This document shows positions 46,804 to 57,949 of a DNA stretch of 64,000 bases, piece after piece. The stretch spans positions 1,491,412 through 1,555,411 of the forward strand of contig SCFE01000035.1 of NCBI GenBank assembly GCA_004352715.1. The letters run 5' to 3'. How positions within the stretch are numbered: the stretch's first letter is position 1; every line of letters starts with the position of its first letter. The notes beneath the pieces were generated by a model that worked only from the letters and a program-made list of their open reading frames with translations, had not been told where the DNA came from and searched no databases. Source of the DNA: Hofstenia miamia. Its lineage: Eukaryota > Xenacoelomorpha > Acoela. Both the position numbers and the translations under genes were made by a program.

Positions 46804-48103
46804 CTGTACTGGAAACATGTATTCGACCACCTTGCTATTATGAATAAATAATGAACATTCAATGGATAGAGTGTGTCTAAGATTATAACTGAGTGTACTT
46901 TGATTGAGAAACGAAAATCTATATGTTTAATACCATAAAATATGTAGAATAACAATTGGCTAGTAAATTTTAGTCAAAATTAGAAAACTTGTATTAGAAA
47001 AATGTATTCGGCCACCTGAAAAAATTTTAACAAATGAGTAAATCCGAAAAAAGTAAATTCAAAATAAGATACATAAATTAATAATTAATGCAATATAAGC
47101 ACTTAGCAACAAAATTCTCTCTTCTAATGTTTTGTAGAGTGGCCATTTGAGCGAATAACAGCTTCAAGGCGATCAGGGATTGAAGCAAAACGTCTTTCAA
47201 CTTGCGAAGGCCACACTTCCATATTGCACCCCATACCATTATAGACTTCCCACCATACTTCAAGGTGCCCTGAGTAAATTGAGGCACTAATTTGAATTCT
47301 GCCCAGTTGGTCTCTTTATTAACATTCTTTTTAATGAGTATAGCTCAAATCTTGACTCATCTGAAAATATAACATTATACCAATGTTCAGATGAATTGTC
47401 TCTCATCAATTTGGCCCACCTAAGCCGGCGTAATCTTTGCTTTGAGGTTAAGAATGGCTTTCTGGGTGCTTAAAAGTCCTAATTGAGTACTTCTTCAGGA
47501 TGTTTTGCACAGTTCTTGCAGTCACAAGGTGACCATCAGCCCATTCCTTGCGAAGTTCCTCTGAAGTCTTCCTGGGATTTTGCTGTGAAAGGCACACACT
47601 AGCTGTTGGGAAGTTTTGGCTTGAGGGCAATGATGTTTTCAGAAGTGAAACGTCTGATGGTATCCCCGACAGTACTTTGAGGTCGCTCTACAATTCGGAT
47701 TATATTACGTTGACTCATGTCTTCCAAATTTTTGGAGATAATCTACTCGCAGATGGCAAGAGGTACGTAACCAAGCATCATATATGGCGAAGAAAGACTG
47801 TTGTTGGACATTTTAAATATAAATAAACTGAAAAAAGCTCAACCAATGAATTTTTTACAGATTCTCTGATTTGGTCTTACGTGGCCGAATACATTTTTCC
47901 AAGAAAATATTAGCTAACCACAAGCATTGCAGCATTTCTCCTTGAGATTTAAAGTAAACAGTGATAATTATGTTTCAACATTGACGAATTCCTCTTTTTG
48001 TAACACCAAATCTAAGTTAAAAAACTTATGACACTGTTGGCCTCCCTTTTTTAGAAATTTTTATGGCATATCATGGGTGGCCGAACTCTTTTTTCTAGTA
48101 CTA
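46804..48103 (-). mobile_element. Tc1-like transposon with IR/DR termini
   Basis: Each end has two similar sites about 185-200 bases apart. On the left they are at 46802-46830 and 46993-47017; on the right, inverted, at 47881-47905 and 48076-48103. All carry a form of ATTCGGCCAC (left outer ATTCGACCAC, right outer AGTTCGGCCACC). The outer pair abuts TA (46802-46803 and 48104-48105). This double-site inverted repeat is the IR/DR layout known from Sleeping Beauty-type Tc1 elements. Length 1.3 kb, as is normal for the family. Confidence 0.85.
47080..47630 (-). pseudogene. Tc1 transposase, broken
   Basis: On the minus strand, NPRKTSEELRKEWADG with RTVQNILKK matches the second helix-turn-helix region of Tc1 transposases. 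Further on, VIFSDESR contains a catalytic Asp and GGKSIMVWGAIWKCG is the conserved MVWG segment. Frame changes and stops separate these pieces, and I found no readable DNAPxH or PIExxW segment. The protein would bind the IR/DR sites and cut the element out; this copy cannot. Confidence 0.75.
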
Positions 48104-48659
48104 TAGAACAAATAGTGCTTCTTACAGTCAGAAATCGTTTAATGTTTCGTTCAGTAATGAAAATCAAATTACAATTCTCGATCCTCAAAACCGTTTATAA
48201 AATTTTATTAACTAACAGTGGTGTGCGCTACAATTACTAATTGTATTCTCTCCACTAGACACTGTAACTTAATGTTCGGTATGTATCCCGCTGTCTTCCA
48301 AACCAGTAAGTACAGAAACTTTAGAATTTGATTTAAGTTACCTAATTGGTGTTTCCACTACTGCTATTTTATAGAGACGCTTATTATTTTATGGTTAATT
48401 CAGTTGTCAATGTTACGTGCTAGGATTCACTAATCTTGTGTTTGAGTTACTCACTTAGTACTCGCAGTTTTATTATTTAACTGACTTCGTTAAGCCTTAA
48501 ATAGTCAGGTTATTTCGTATTTCCGTGTTGTGACTTGTTGAAGACGAATTATTCGTCAATTTATACACTATCTATAGATAGGATAAGATTACCTTTTTCT
48601 GTCACTTCGGAATCGGATAAAATGTCTAAATGAATTTGGGAACTTAATATGACTATTAG
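48104..48659. other. Non-coding stretch
   Basis: Between the Tc1 element and the hAT MITE. Nothing recognised. Confidence 0.3.
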
Positions 48660-48957
48660 CAGGCCCGTGGGTTGCATTTGAAATTTAGGGGGGCCATGGC
48701 CCTGCAAAGTTCAATAAATTAATCATAGTTTTACTCATATGAAATAGTTTCACACTTTTTGATTGAATTTTGAAATAGAATGGCATTAGTATTTTATATA
48801 TTGCAACTGAGACATATTCACTCTAACTTAGTTACAGAATATTAGAGTTAATACTATGGAGTTTTGTATCCAGGATGCCAAGAGAAAGGAGAAAGGGGGG
48901 CCAAGTATCCCAACAGGTGGGCCATGGCCCCCTGGCCCTCCCCTAGCCACGGCCCTG
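48660..48957. mobile_element. hAT-type MITE, 298 bp
   Basis: Left end CAGGCCCGTGG and right end CCACGGCCCTG are inverted repeats with one mismatch, flanked by the same 8 bases ACTATTAG (48652-48659 and 48958-48965). The sub-terminal GGGGGGCCATGGCCC and GGGCCATGGCCCCC are further palindromic motifs. The 8-bp duplication and CAG...CTG ends place it with hAT elements. Non-coding. Confidence 0.9.
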
Positions 48958-48965
48958 ACTATTAG

Positions 48966-49810
48966 TCGCTTCTTTTATATAAATATCTCGGTCTTTGATT
49001 TTCACAAGAAAAATAACGTTTCACCTTAACTTCTACTTTAGTTTTTGCGTTTGGAGCTTACTAATTTATTCGTATAAGGAAACTGCAGATAAACCTAGCT
49101 CTGTTGTTTTGTGTTTTAAGACACAATTTATTTAAATGTCATAGTTACCTTTTGTTTATGAAAGAGAAATAATTTAACTTTGACGTTCAAAATATTCTAC
49201 TTCCTTAAATTGTATGTAGTGTGGAAATATAAAATTTTCACTTTGTATTTTACAAATTTAAGTGTTACCTTTGATTTTATGCTTTTATCGTCGAACAAAG
49301 CCAAACATGTTTTAAATTACTAATTAAATTCCTTCTTTCAGGCTTTTCAAACACTTTATTACTCTTTTCTTTTAATTCACCAACTAGTGTTTTTAAACTG
49401 CGATTTAATTTAGTTAGTTAAAAGAAACGTCGTCTCTTGAAATGATTTGTTGTATGCAGAATTTCAGCTAAACTAACATCAAAGATTGTAATTTTCTACA
49501 GATGTATTTAACTATCTAATGCAATTTACTCTTAAATTATAAAGTCAATTAAGTTTCCGGAATTTAACAATCTTAACGATTCATAGTTTTAAAGTTGCGA
49601 TTTTTCACTGTCGAGTCACAAATTAGTCCCCAATTAATCGTTCGAGATTTTTGAAACACCGAATGTATATTGATTTATTTGCAAGAATGAATTCTCAAAG
49701 AAAACTTAATTTATTAGAATACACTTGAATTGACGTAGACGGGATGTTTTTCTATACCACCAATATAAATGCAATTCTAAATTATTTATAACCAAAATCT
49801 GCTAATCACC
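48966..49810. other. Non-coding stretch
   Basis: AT-rich, no gene or repeat recognised. Confidence 0.3.
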
Positions 49811-49814
49811 TTAA

Positions 49815-50893
49815 CCCTCATATGCATGAAATATATTACCGACGTTACTGCATGAAATGGGTCCCCGGGGACCCATTGGCAGAAATCTGCGTTTAAATCG
49901 TAATTAATGCCCATGTTGATAATGAAACTGTACCAACGTGTACTCCTGACATTTTTCTCATAATAATTCAATAATACCACTAAGATAGTACAAATAAACA
50001 TGTCTGAATAGAGCTCAAAAGACATATGAGGTGTATTCATACATGACTATTTCTAGTGAGGTTGGCTTTTTTCTGTAGTTAATCTTATTGCATCAGTCAT
50101 CCCTGTCATGCTACAATTCAAAAGACAAACACTTGTGGATACAATGAAGGCGTTGATGCCTACCAGGTTGAGCATGTTGAAAAAGTAAGCCAGCGGCCAA
50201 CGTTTTGTCTTTCTCTGCACACTGTATGAGTGACAGAGCTGGTCTACAGTATCCACTGCTCCTTTCGTATGATTGTAAAACAGAATGATGTCTGGTTTGC
50301 CTCTTGTTTCTTTTAGGAACGTACGAGACAATCGTTGTTTTCTGATCAAATCCAAAACAAGAGGATCCAACTGGCCGATCTTTGTCAGCTTAGTTTTTCT
50401 CACGGTTCCAACGTATGTCAACCGTTTCCTAAGCAATTCAGCCGCCAGATCAAAATCAGTAAAATAATTTTCGGCGGTGACATTTCGTCCGGTATTATAC
50501 AAATTGCACAGAAGATCTTTCGTAATTTTTGATGCCAACCCATTTGTACGAATGTCGTACTGTGCTCCACCGGTGTAAGGAATTCCATCATACAAGTATC
50601 CGGTATCACAGTCGACTAACATAAAGATTTTTAACCCATATTTGTCGGGTTTTGACGGCAAGTACTGTCTAAAAGAGCAAAGACCTCTAAACGGAATAAG
50701 TTGCTCGTCGATGCACAAGTTGACACCAGGGTCAAAATGACTCTTGCAAATTTGTGTAAACTTCTGCCACGTGCCTAGAGATGACAAATGAAGGAATACG
50801 TACAATATAGGACTTCCACGTCCACTAGAAAAAAATATAGAGACATTTTAAGAGCTGATGGGTCCCCGCGGACCCATTTCATGCATATTTGGG
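49815..50893 (-). mobile_element. piggyBac element, internally truncated
   Basis: TTAA lies at both edges (49811-49814 and 50894-50897). Next to it the ends are inverted repeats: CCCTCATATGCATGAAAT at left and, inverted, CCCAAATATGCATGAAAT at right. Within 60 bases of each end is a GC-rich palindrome, TGGGTCCCCGGGGACCCA (left) or TGGGTCCCCGCGGACCCA (right). At 1079 bp it holds well under half of a normal element. Confidence 0.93.
50053..50805 (-). pseudogene. piggyBac transposase, C-terminal half
   Basis: 250 open codons containing LCIDEQLIPFRG (first catalytic Asp), KPDKYGLKIFMLVD, GGAQYDIRTNG, TAENYFTDFDLA, YVGTVRKTK, KGAVDTVDQL (third Asp) and KTKRWPLAYFFNMLNLVGINAF. These are the successive motifs of the DDD domain in piggyBac-like (PGBD) transposases. 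Where the second Asp normally starts DN(W/Y)FTS this copy has ENYFTD, an Asp to Glu change. The N-terminal half of the protein is missing, so the Met at 50805 is not the original start. Family certain; activity not expected. Confidence 0.92.
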
Positions 50894-50897
50894 TTAA

Positions 50898-53658
50898 ACT
50901 GCTGTCCCAAGTGTATCTGAAAGTTATTACCTTTCTGTAAGTTCACTGGATCCAATCTTTTTCGGTCGAATTAAACTTCTGTACTTCGCAAACCAACTTT
51001 GTATTTACTGAAATAGGATCTTTATTAGCGGATCCACTCCCAACTGTGTGTCTTTTAGCAGTTTTGAGGATATTTATGGATAATCCTACGTCACGATATC
51101 GTTTATTGACCTAGACGCAATCTAAGATGATAACAAAATATATCGGATTCCAAATTGCAAAATAAAATCCCTTTCAGGAGTCCCCAGATCATTAGTGCGC
51201 ACTACTCGACTTTTGTCAATCTAAGTTAATAGGTTAGTTGTTTTCTCGAAAATTTCCTTTGTAAAACTCGTTGGCAAACATTGCGAACTATTTCAGTTCT
51301 CTAATCGATGAAAGTAGCTCTTCAAGGTCGCGAATTCAGCTTTGAATTTTCGATATTCTCCTCTTATTTGTAAAGGTTATTTCCGTTGATTGAATCCTAT
51401 TTAGATTTTAGTTTACAATCGGTTTTCTTAATTCTAATTTTAAATCTTTTTTCTGTTTTTCAGAATTAATAAACCTAGATTTTATTTCCATTTTCTAATT
51501 TTATTACACATGTTTTAGACATTTTTAATAGGAGTTGCTGAAACAGATTGTTATGGATTCATTCTCTATTGAAAACTTCGTGTTAAGTGATTTACAATTT
51601 GCTCAAAATTCAAACTCCGATGCAACCTCTCCTCATATAGCATAACTGAATATTACTTCCAAATCCAGTATGCATCTATTTCAGAGAATATTATTAAGTG
51701 CGTACACGTATAGAATACGGACTGTTTTCACTTTTCCAAAACCAATACATGAAAACATCATTTTGTAAAAAAATGTCAAATGCTCTGTGCCAAAAGGTTA
51801 GTTCAGACGGTTCGCTTCAACACATCGTCATTGAAAAATTGTCCAGTGTAAGAGAAAATGACTTTCATTGCCTTCATATGAAATGTCTTGTAAAATACAT
51901 AATCAGTATCAAAAAAATACAGGTTGTTAACCAAAAAGGTAGCAGATTTGAAAACTTAGTGCTAGAAAGTTAAAATAGATTTCATTTAAAAGAAGAATTT
52001 GAAGTAATATTTTATTAAAAATGCAACATTGTATCTGAACCACACCCATACTCAATGCAGTACTCAAGATGAACAACAAAGTTTGCTATGACTGTCTTCA
52101 GAGTACTATCATTAATAAAAGCAACTACTTCTCGAACTCCCAATTTCAATTAGGTGAAATAATTGTAGTGATCACGGATGCATGCTTAACATTTCTTCGA
52201 TAATAAATTTATCTGCTTTACTGTTAACTGTGCCATTCTTGGGCTAACAAACAGCGAATGTATTCACTATATGTATGTATGTTTCAGAGGCGTAGCTATG
52301 AGGATGAATAGAAAATGAGCATTATTACATTGGTGATGTGCATATTGTTTTGTAATTCATATTTTGTTTGTATTAATAATGATTTTCTATGATTTTTTAT
52401 CCGTCCCTAAAATGTAAATGTTGTAAACGCAAATATAATTTCAATATCCGAATATAGGGCTCAGTAAGTTAACATTTATATATTGCGATATTTCCTAATT
52501 TTTGCTATTATTTGCAACGGAAGTAATTTCAATGACATGGTACAAAAATCTGCTACACTGAGGCATTGGGAGCAGTTGGCGACGGCTTTGTTGTGCACCC
52601 TCTCAACATCAAGTGGACAGGCTACACCCCTGGTACGTTTGATACCAAATATAACTTTAAGACATGCACTTTTCAATAAAACCTATTTTGGAATCCTTAG
52701 CATTAACAACGGCTTTTTCACATCGGATATTTTTAAGCGAACACCCTGTATAATTTCAATCAATTTGTAACGTTCAACTAATACCATATCAGAGAAAGAT
52801 TTTATTCAAATAATACGTCACTGGGAACATTTTCTTGATCATAGCAACAATCATACTTCTTTGAAAAGCATAATTTTCAAGATAGCCTCTTCAGTGTTAT
52901 CACATCCACGCAAAAATCACATTACAAGAAATTCTAGCACAAATTGTTGTAGCCCTCTAACAGCAAAACAAAATGACGTAATCAATTACATGTATATAAA
53001 ACATACTTGAAATGAATATTGCTTTCTTTCTTAAATGCGTTTTTACGCCTCCAGCACTTTAAAATCAAATATAGATAAAACTTATGAATGAATTTAGCCG
53101 AGCATCTATCATTAAATGCAAAATTGACACAAGAAATTCAAATGATACAGATACGATCTTTACATTATTTTATAGTATTAGCATTAACCAATTAGAATTG
53201 ATGATGTAATTGAACATCTGCTAGTTGACATTTTCATGAAATTAAATTCAATTGCATCTACTTCATTTTTCCCTTTATAAATTGACATATGGGATAAAAT
53301 TTTTTGCAAAATTTTGACACGTGAGCAACTATGGCTATGAACAAATTTTTTTTGCATTGCATAGTAAACCAATAGCGTTTAAACAATTGATGATGAGCTA
53401 GATAATCTATTATTTTTAAGATATATAAATTTGTAAAAAACCTCTTTCACTTACAGTTAAGCACAGTGCATAATCTACTACGCCGCACTTTCACTAGTTA
53501 TTTGCTGACGTCACATGGCACTGTTTAAATTTCTTGTAATGAATGCTTAACCGTTTACTACATGCTTTTAGTTATCAGCATGGGATATAACTCCACTCTT
53601 ATTCTGTAGATAACAGTTCGTCTATTTATCACATAAAAGGATACAACAAAAAACTTAC
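50898..53658. other. Non-coding stretch
   Basis: AT-rich. At about 52476-52676 the minus strand has a frame with GVACPLDVERVHNKAVANCS that looks protein-like, but I cannot assign it and found no flanking structure. Nothing else supportable. Confidence 0.3.
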
Positions 53659-53778
53659 CTTCGACATAGATGGGCTTTTGTCTGATGGTTTGAGTTTAGT
53701 GGCTTTTATTCTTGAAATGTGTGCATTTTTAGCACAAATTGTTACCAGAATACATCCAAGCAGTACGACACTCTTCAT
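53659..53778 (-). CDS. Signal-peptide exon, probable exon 1 of cathepsin Z gene 1
   Basis: Forty codons: MKSVVLLGCILVTICAKNA is a classic secretory leader, followed by a basic, Ser-rich stretch ending SPSMSK. A perfect donor GTAAGT follows at 53658 down, in phase 0. The cathepsin exon at 23606 starts in phase 0 with SWDW, and vertebrate cathepsin Z has LPK|SWDW at the same junction. No other exon beginning was recognised on this strand between the two. Joined, the five exons would give about 284 residues, near the family's roughly 300. The prodomain would lack the usual Cys and the PRPHEY motif. Alternatively it begins an unrelated secreted-protein gene, or a further small exon was missed. 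Confidence 0.5.
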
Positions 53779-54341
53779 TTTAATTAACATTAGAACAAAT
53801 AAATAACGTTGTGTAAACACAAATTCAATAAATTGATAATCACAAATGATAAGCATCCTTTTCACTACAAAATTCAATTCTCAAAATGAGTTCAAGCTAT
53901 AAAACACTTTTTTGGTAACAAACTGCTTTGTCAAGGCAATAACATAAATTATCAATACTGATTTAGCTATCATTAATAGTATGCCGTAGTCATTAGATAG
54001 TTCCATTAGGCTCAGAGCACTTATATTAATAACTTATAGTACGTAGATTTTTATGATTTCTTTTTTGGCAAACTGAACAAGCGTTTGAAGCTAAGCTTTG
54101 CTCAGACTTGTTTATGTTTGGCAAGGATTTTGATTTGAATGGGGTTGAAGCACTGCAAGACAACTCTATGTTAAACCCAATGAATGGTTTTCCATCAAAT
54201 CCAGATTGCTGCATTGTGATAACAAAACTTTTCTTAGGCACTAAAAACCTGGAAGCTAATATATATATCCAAAATCCAAGACAACTTCAGGGAGAGGAAT
54301 GTCTTTTCCTACATTATTTAGAATATAAATTATAATAATTC
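53779..54341. other. Putative promoter-proximal region of the signal-peptide exon
   Basis: Upstream of a minus-strand start codon. AT-rich with no clear TATA box or other element I would defend. A plus-strand frame at 54108-54335 has no recognisable motif. Confidence 0.3.
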
Positions 54342-55077
54342 CATAATTCTTAGTACAAGATTAAATGATTTACATCATATCTATGTTCTACTAAAACTAA
54401 GGACATTTGCTATGCACAGTTATCTCTGTTATACTAAAATAAAAATTCACAGTTAAAGCGTTTTAAGTTTATTGATTGATTATGTATAATATAGAAGAAA
54501 AAGTTTATTTGTGCTCATGGGCCATCACTGCGGATAATTTAGGATGAAGTCAAAGGCTATTTACTGAAAAATATGATCGTGACCCTCCATCCAGGTCGCA
54601 GATCAACTATTGGAAATTGAAACTGCTAGAAACAGGGACACTTGTGAAAAACACACCACATCCAGGGCGTCGTGGGCCAACTTAATGGCCAGCTAGATCA
54701 CCGGACCTGACACCGTGCCATTACTGGCTATGGCCCCGCCTGAAGGCTCTTGTTTTCAAAAGGCAGCGCCACTATGATTCTCTCAGAGACTTGGAAAATG
54801 CTAGTATTGAGACATTGAAGCTATTCAACTTTCCGTTTTCAGAGATGCCTTGAGGAATTTTCAGAAAAGAGTTGGAAGATGCATCCAAGAAGATGAATAT
54901 CTATTGAAAGATTAAGTGTCTACTTTATTAGCTGACTTTATAATTATACCTATGTATTATTGTTTGTTTGATTATGTAGTTACACGATCTAAATAAATAC
55001 CTAGATGCAAATCATTTACTTTTAAATTGTACTAAGAATTATGTTGTAAATCATTTAATCTTGTACTAAGAATTATG
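54342..55077 (+). mobile_element. Deleted DNA transposon with perfect 32-bp TIRs
   Basis: 54342-54373 and 55046-55077 are perfect inverted repeats of 32 bases (each includes AATTCTTAGTACAAG or its complement). Part of the repeat also occurs as an extra direct copy at 55028-55043. A TA lies just inside the outer CA/TG on each side. The element is 736 bp and encodes the remnant listed separately. Confidence 0.88.
54482..54907 (+). pseudogene. Mariner-like transposase fused end to end, core deleted
   Basis: One frame of 142 codons with three stops. It begins MYNIEEKVYLCSWAITADN and RDPPSRSQINYWK, then ETGTLVKNTPHPGRRGP, which is the DNA-binding region (DUF4817-like HTH plus GRP motif) of arthropod-type Tc3/mariner transposases. 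It then jumps to WPARSPDLTPCHYWLW and LKALVF, the C-terminal (W)PxRSPDLTPxDFxLW motif. The DDE core between is absent, and the frame is kept across the deletion joint near 54682. Stops: TGA near 54542, TAA near 54684, TGA near 54852. Confidence 0.75.
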
Positions 55078-55861
55078 AGAGCCTCGGTATATTATATATA
55101 AATAAATCATTATTTTCAAAATTTTCCTGAAAATTTCAAATATAAATCTTTTTCAACAGCGATATTCTTTGGTTGATAGCGAGTGCAAGCATCAGATTTT
55201 TTAAGGCTTCCCAGTTTTCAGGGCTTTGTAAAACATTTGCAAACAATTTTTCAAATTTGCAAATTGTTCAAGTATCGATTGAATGTCATTTATTAGTGAT
55301 TCATTGAAATTGTGGAAAGCGTCAATTTTTTTAACTCCAACTGTATTATGTTTTTAATGTAAATAACAGTTATTTCATTATAATTCAGTATTTGATTTCA
55401 AATAAATGATTTTTGCTCATATATCGTAGCACCATCCCACTACAGAAAGAAAAAATCTATATTCCGAAACGGTTTCAACAATTACAATTAATAAAGTGTT
55501 ATCCCTCATTACACTATGGTTCATATTCTTCATCAAGTTGCACAAAGCAGTATTTGTCATTTTTGTGAGACCATTTTTAACAAATAGTAGCCAAGCTGAT
55601 CTTTTTTTTTAAAATAGTAAATTTCAAATGAATACGTAATATACGTGCGCATATGTTAACGATTCATAGTATGGTAGAGCGTGCTTAGTGTTAATTTGAT
55701 TTTTTGCCATAGTAAAAAGTGTTAATTCTGACATTTTTAAGGATAAGCGGAATTTCTTGTTTAAAATTGGTATCTAAAACATCTATATTGTTAAAAATCG
55801 CACACACTTATCCAGTAAAATGAGGAGAAAAAACACTTAATTATATATATATATATATATA
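55078..55861. other. Non-coding stretch
   Basis: AT-rich with an (AT)n tract at 55844-55861. Nothing else seen. Confidence 0.3.
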
Positions 55862-55965
55862 TAGGGATCATGATACCTACAAATATTTGTGACTGGGTAC
55901 CATGAACTCAGCTTCAGCATGACCTGAGGTTCCATAAAATCCAGATAATTATTCGAATTGAAAAN

Positions 55966-56168
55966 ACGCTTTCTGAATGTTAATTGACGAATTCTAAATG
56001 TCGTTTTTCATTTCTGAATGTAAACTATGCTTTTCTAAATGTTAGTTTTGATTTCTAAATGAATATTGACGCTTTCTAAATGTTAATTGACGAATTCTAA
56101 ATGTATTTTTTTATTTCTAATTGTAAAATGATTATTTCTAAATGTAAGTTGATGATTTCTAAATGTCA
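55966..56168. repeat. Minisatellite with TTTCTAAATGT core
   Basis: The core (T)TTCT(A/G)AATGT recurs about every 20-26 bases, roughly nine times, with spacers such as TAATTGACGAA. It begins directly at the single-N join. Confidence 0.75.
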
Positions 56169-56465
56169 CCTGGAAATGGTGTAGAACAACAAGTACTCCT
56201 TGATAATAAATTTGCATCTAATGTTTCAAATGCGAAAACTATGGAATTAAAACAAAATTTCTACAAATAGCAAATTCAATAAGATTATCAACATAATTAG
56301 AAGTATATGTTTCTGTTAATATTTTTGCTGATGAATAATGAAGCAAACCAGCTGCGTAGCATGAGCATTTTGAATGGGTATGTACTATGTATGAATGCAT
56401 ATGTATTTACTTATACCATGTGTGTTTTTACATACTGAATATATTAATTTATGTAAGCGACGTTT

Positions 56466-56469
<4 letters not shown>

Positions 56470-56519
<50 letters not shown>
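56470..56519. repeat. (AT)n microsatellite
   Basis: About 50 bases of uninterrupted AT repeat. Other tracts occur at 3862, 5985, 10277, 23365, 40860 and 55844. Confidence 0.95.
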
Positions 56520-56522
<3 letters not shown>

Positions 56523-56625
56523 TAGGGATCATGATACCTACAAATATTTGTGACTGGGTACCATGAACTCAGCTTCAGCATGACCTGAGGTTCCATAAAA
56601 TCCAGATAATTATTCGAATTGAAAA

Positions 56626-57949
56626 GCAAATCTGGTTTTAGCATTGTAAAAAGCTTGTGACTGTTCTCGAGAAGCCGTTCATTTTGCTGCTCCACTGCCA
56701 TACGTGCGTTGTCTTATTACATGGTAGAAAATAAAAATCCATAGAGACAAGAGAACACTTTATTACTCGAAATTCCATAATAAATGTGAATTTCAAAGAT
56801 TTATAATCAAATAATCTATGACGCTATCATGAAGGTTATATTGTACATAATGGTTCAGCACATAACGCATTATATCTTTGAATTGTGGTAACACATTTTG
56901 TAGTGGGACTCCTATGAATTCGTATGAACTGGTCGCTCCCAGTCTATCGTGCTGAGACGACCCTGATATTGGAAGTAGTCAAAACCATTGAGGTTACGTG
57001 CTCAATATATTGCTTATGTTTTGGAAACGAATCAGAAGTCTTGATGTATCACAGCATGAGAAAAGGTTTTAAAATGTAATTTTTTGGGATTGAGCGTGTA
57101 ATATTTGTAATGTATATTAACCTTAAACAGCTTGATGATTTTTAAAAAATTTTCATGATCCCCATAAAAAAATTTTAACCGCTTATAGCTCAAAAACTAC
57201 TAATGGTGTACTTAATCTGAAAGCACCACATGATAGAACGGAGTCTCCTCTTTCTTTTTCGCTCTAATTCCACGCGTAGGCCTTCGGCCCCACAACCTCT
57301 GACTTTGCGCACGACATGCCTCAATGGGTTTGGAATATTGTTGCCTCCAGGCGCTCAAAACCTTGTAATTAGATTAACACTAATTATGGAGAGAATTTGA
57401 ATTTTTTTTCAAAAATTCTAATGAAACTTGTTAAGCTATTCAACAATCTCTGCCACAGCAATAGGCTTTAATAGAAATTTTCAACATTGCATTAATGTAT
57501 GTTCTCCAATAGACCTACCCATGCCCCAAGATTTTCAAATTTGGAAAAAAGCTTGGAGAGAATTCTTTGTAAATGTTAAAGGTTAAAACGGGCTCAAGCG
57601 CACAGAGATGTCCTTCGAATTTTGTAGATATTATGGTTTGAAATGACATTCTAATAAGAATATTATTCCTCTAAAATGTTAGTCCTCTTTCCATATAGTT
57701 GACTCAATTAAATAAAAGAAGTTATTTACAATAGAAATTTTCAAAAAACTAAACCTTCGAGGTGAAAATTTTTTTGTCTGTTCTTTTCTACATTTACTAT
57801 TATAATAATTTAGTACTATACAAAATATTGATTAATTAATGTATTGTTTAGTAAGAACATAATAAAACACTGATTAAGATAATATACTTTGCAACAGAGT
57901 TATTTGAAATGTATCAATAACAAAAGCCAATTTTGGTTGTGATATTTCA
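56626..57949. other. Non-coding stretch downstream of cathepsin Z gene 2
   Basis: The minus strand at 56520-56701 has an open frame (MAVEQQNERLLENSHKLF) without known domain. Near 57270-57300 GGCCTTCGGCC forms a small hairpin in a GC-richer patch. No gene can be supported. Confidence 0.3.

Larger units (their letters stand above)
55862..56625. repeat. 103-bp identical duplication flanking a single-N join
   Basis: 55862-55964 and 56523-56625 are identical by eye. The first copy stops at the N at 55965; both are preceded by (AT)n. A scaffold join that left redundant or allelic sequence is likely. Confidence 0.8.

Noticed and set aside
23607-53658. Search for a conventional cathepsin Z propeptide exon (PRPHEY motif)
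   Set aside because: No matching sequence was found by eye on the minus strand. It could still exist in diverged form, so absence is not claimed as proven.
56444-56701. Minus-strand ORF MAVEQQNERLLENSHKLF as a gene
   Set aside because: Half of it is translated (AT)n microsatellite, and no domain or splice partner is visible. Left unannotated.
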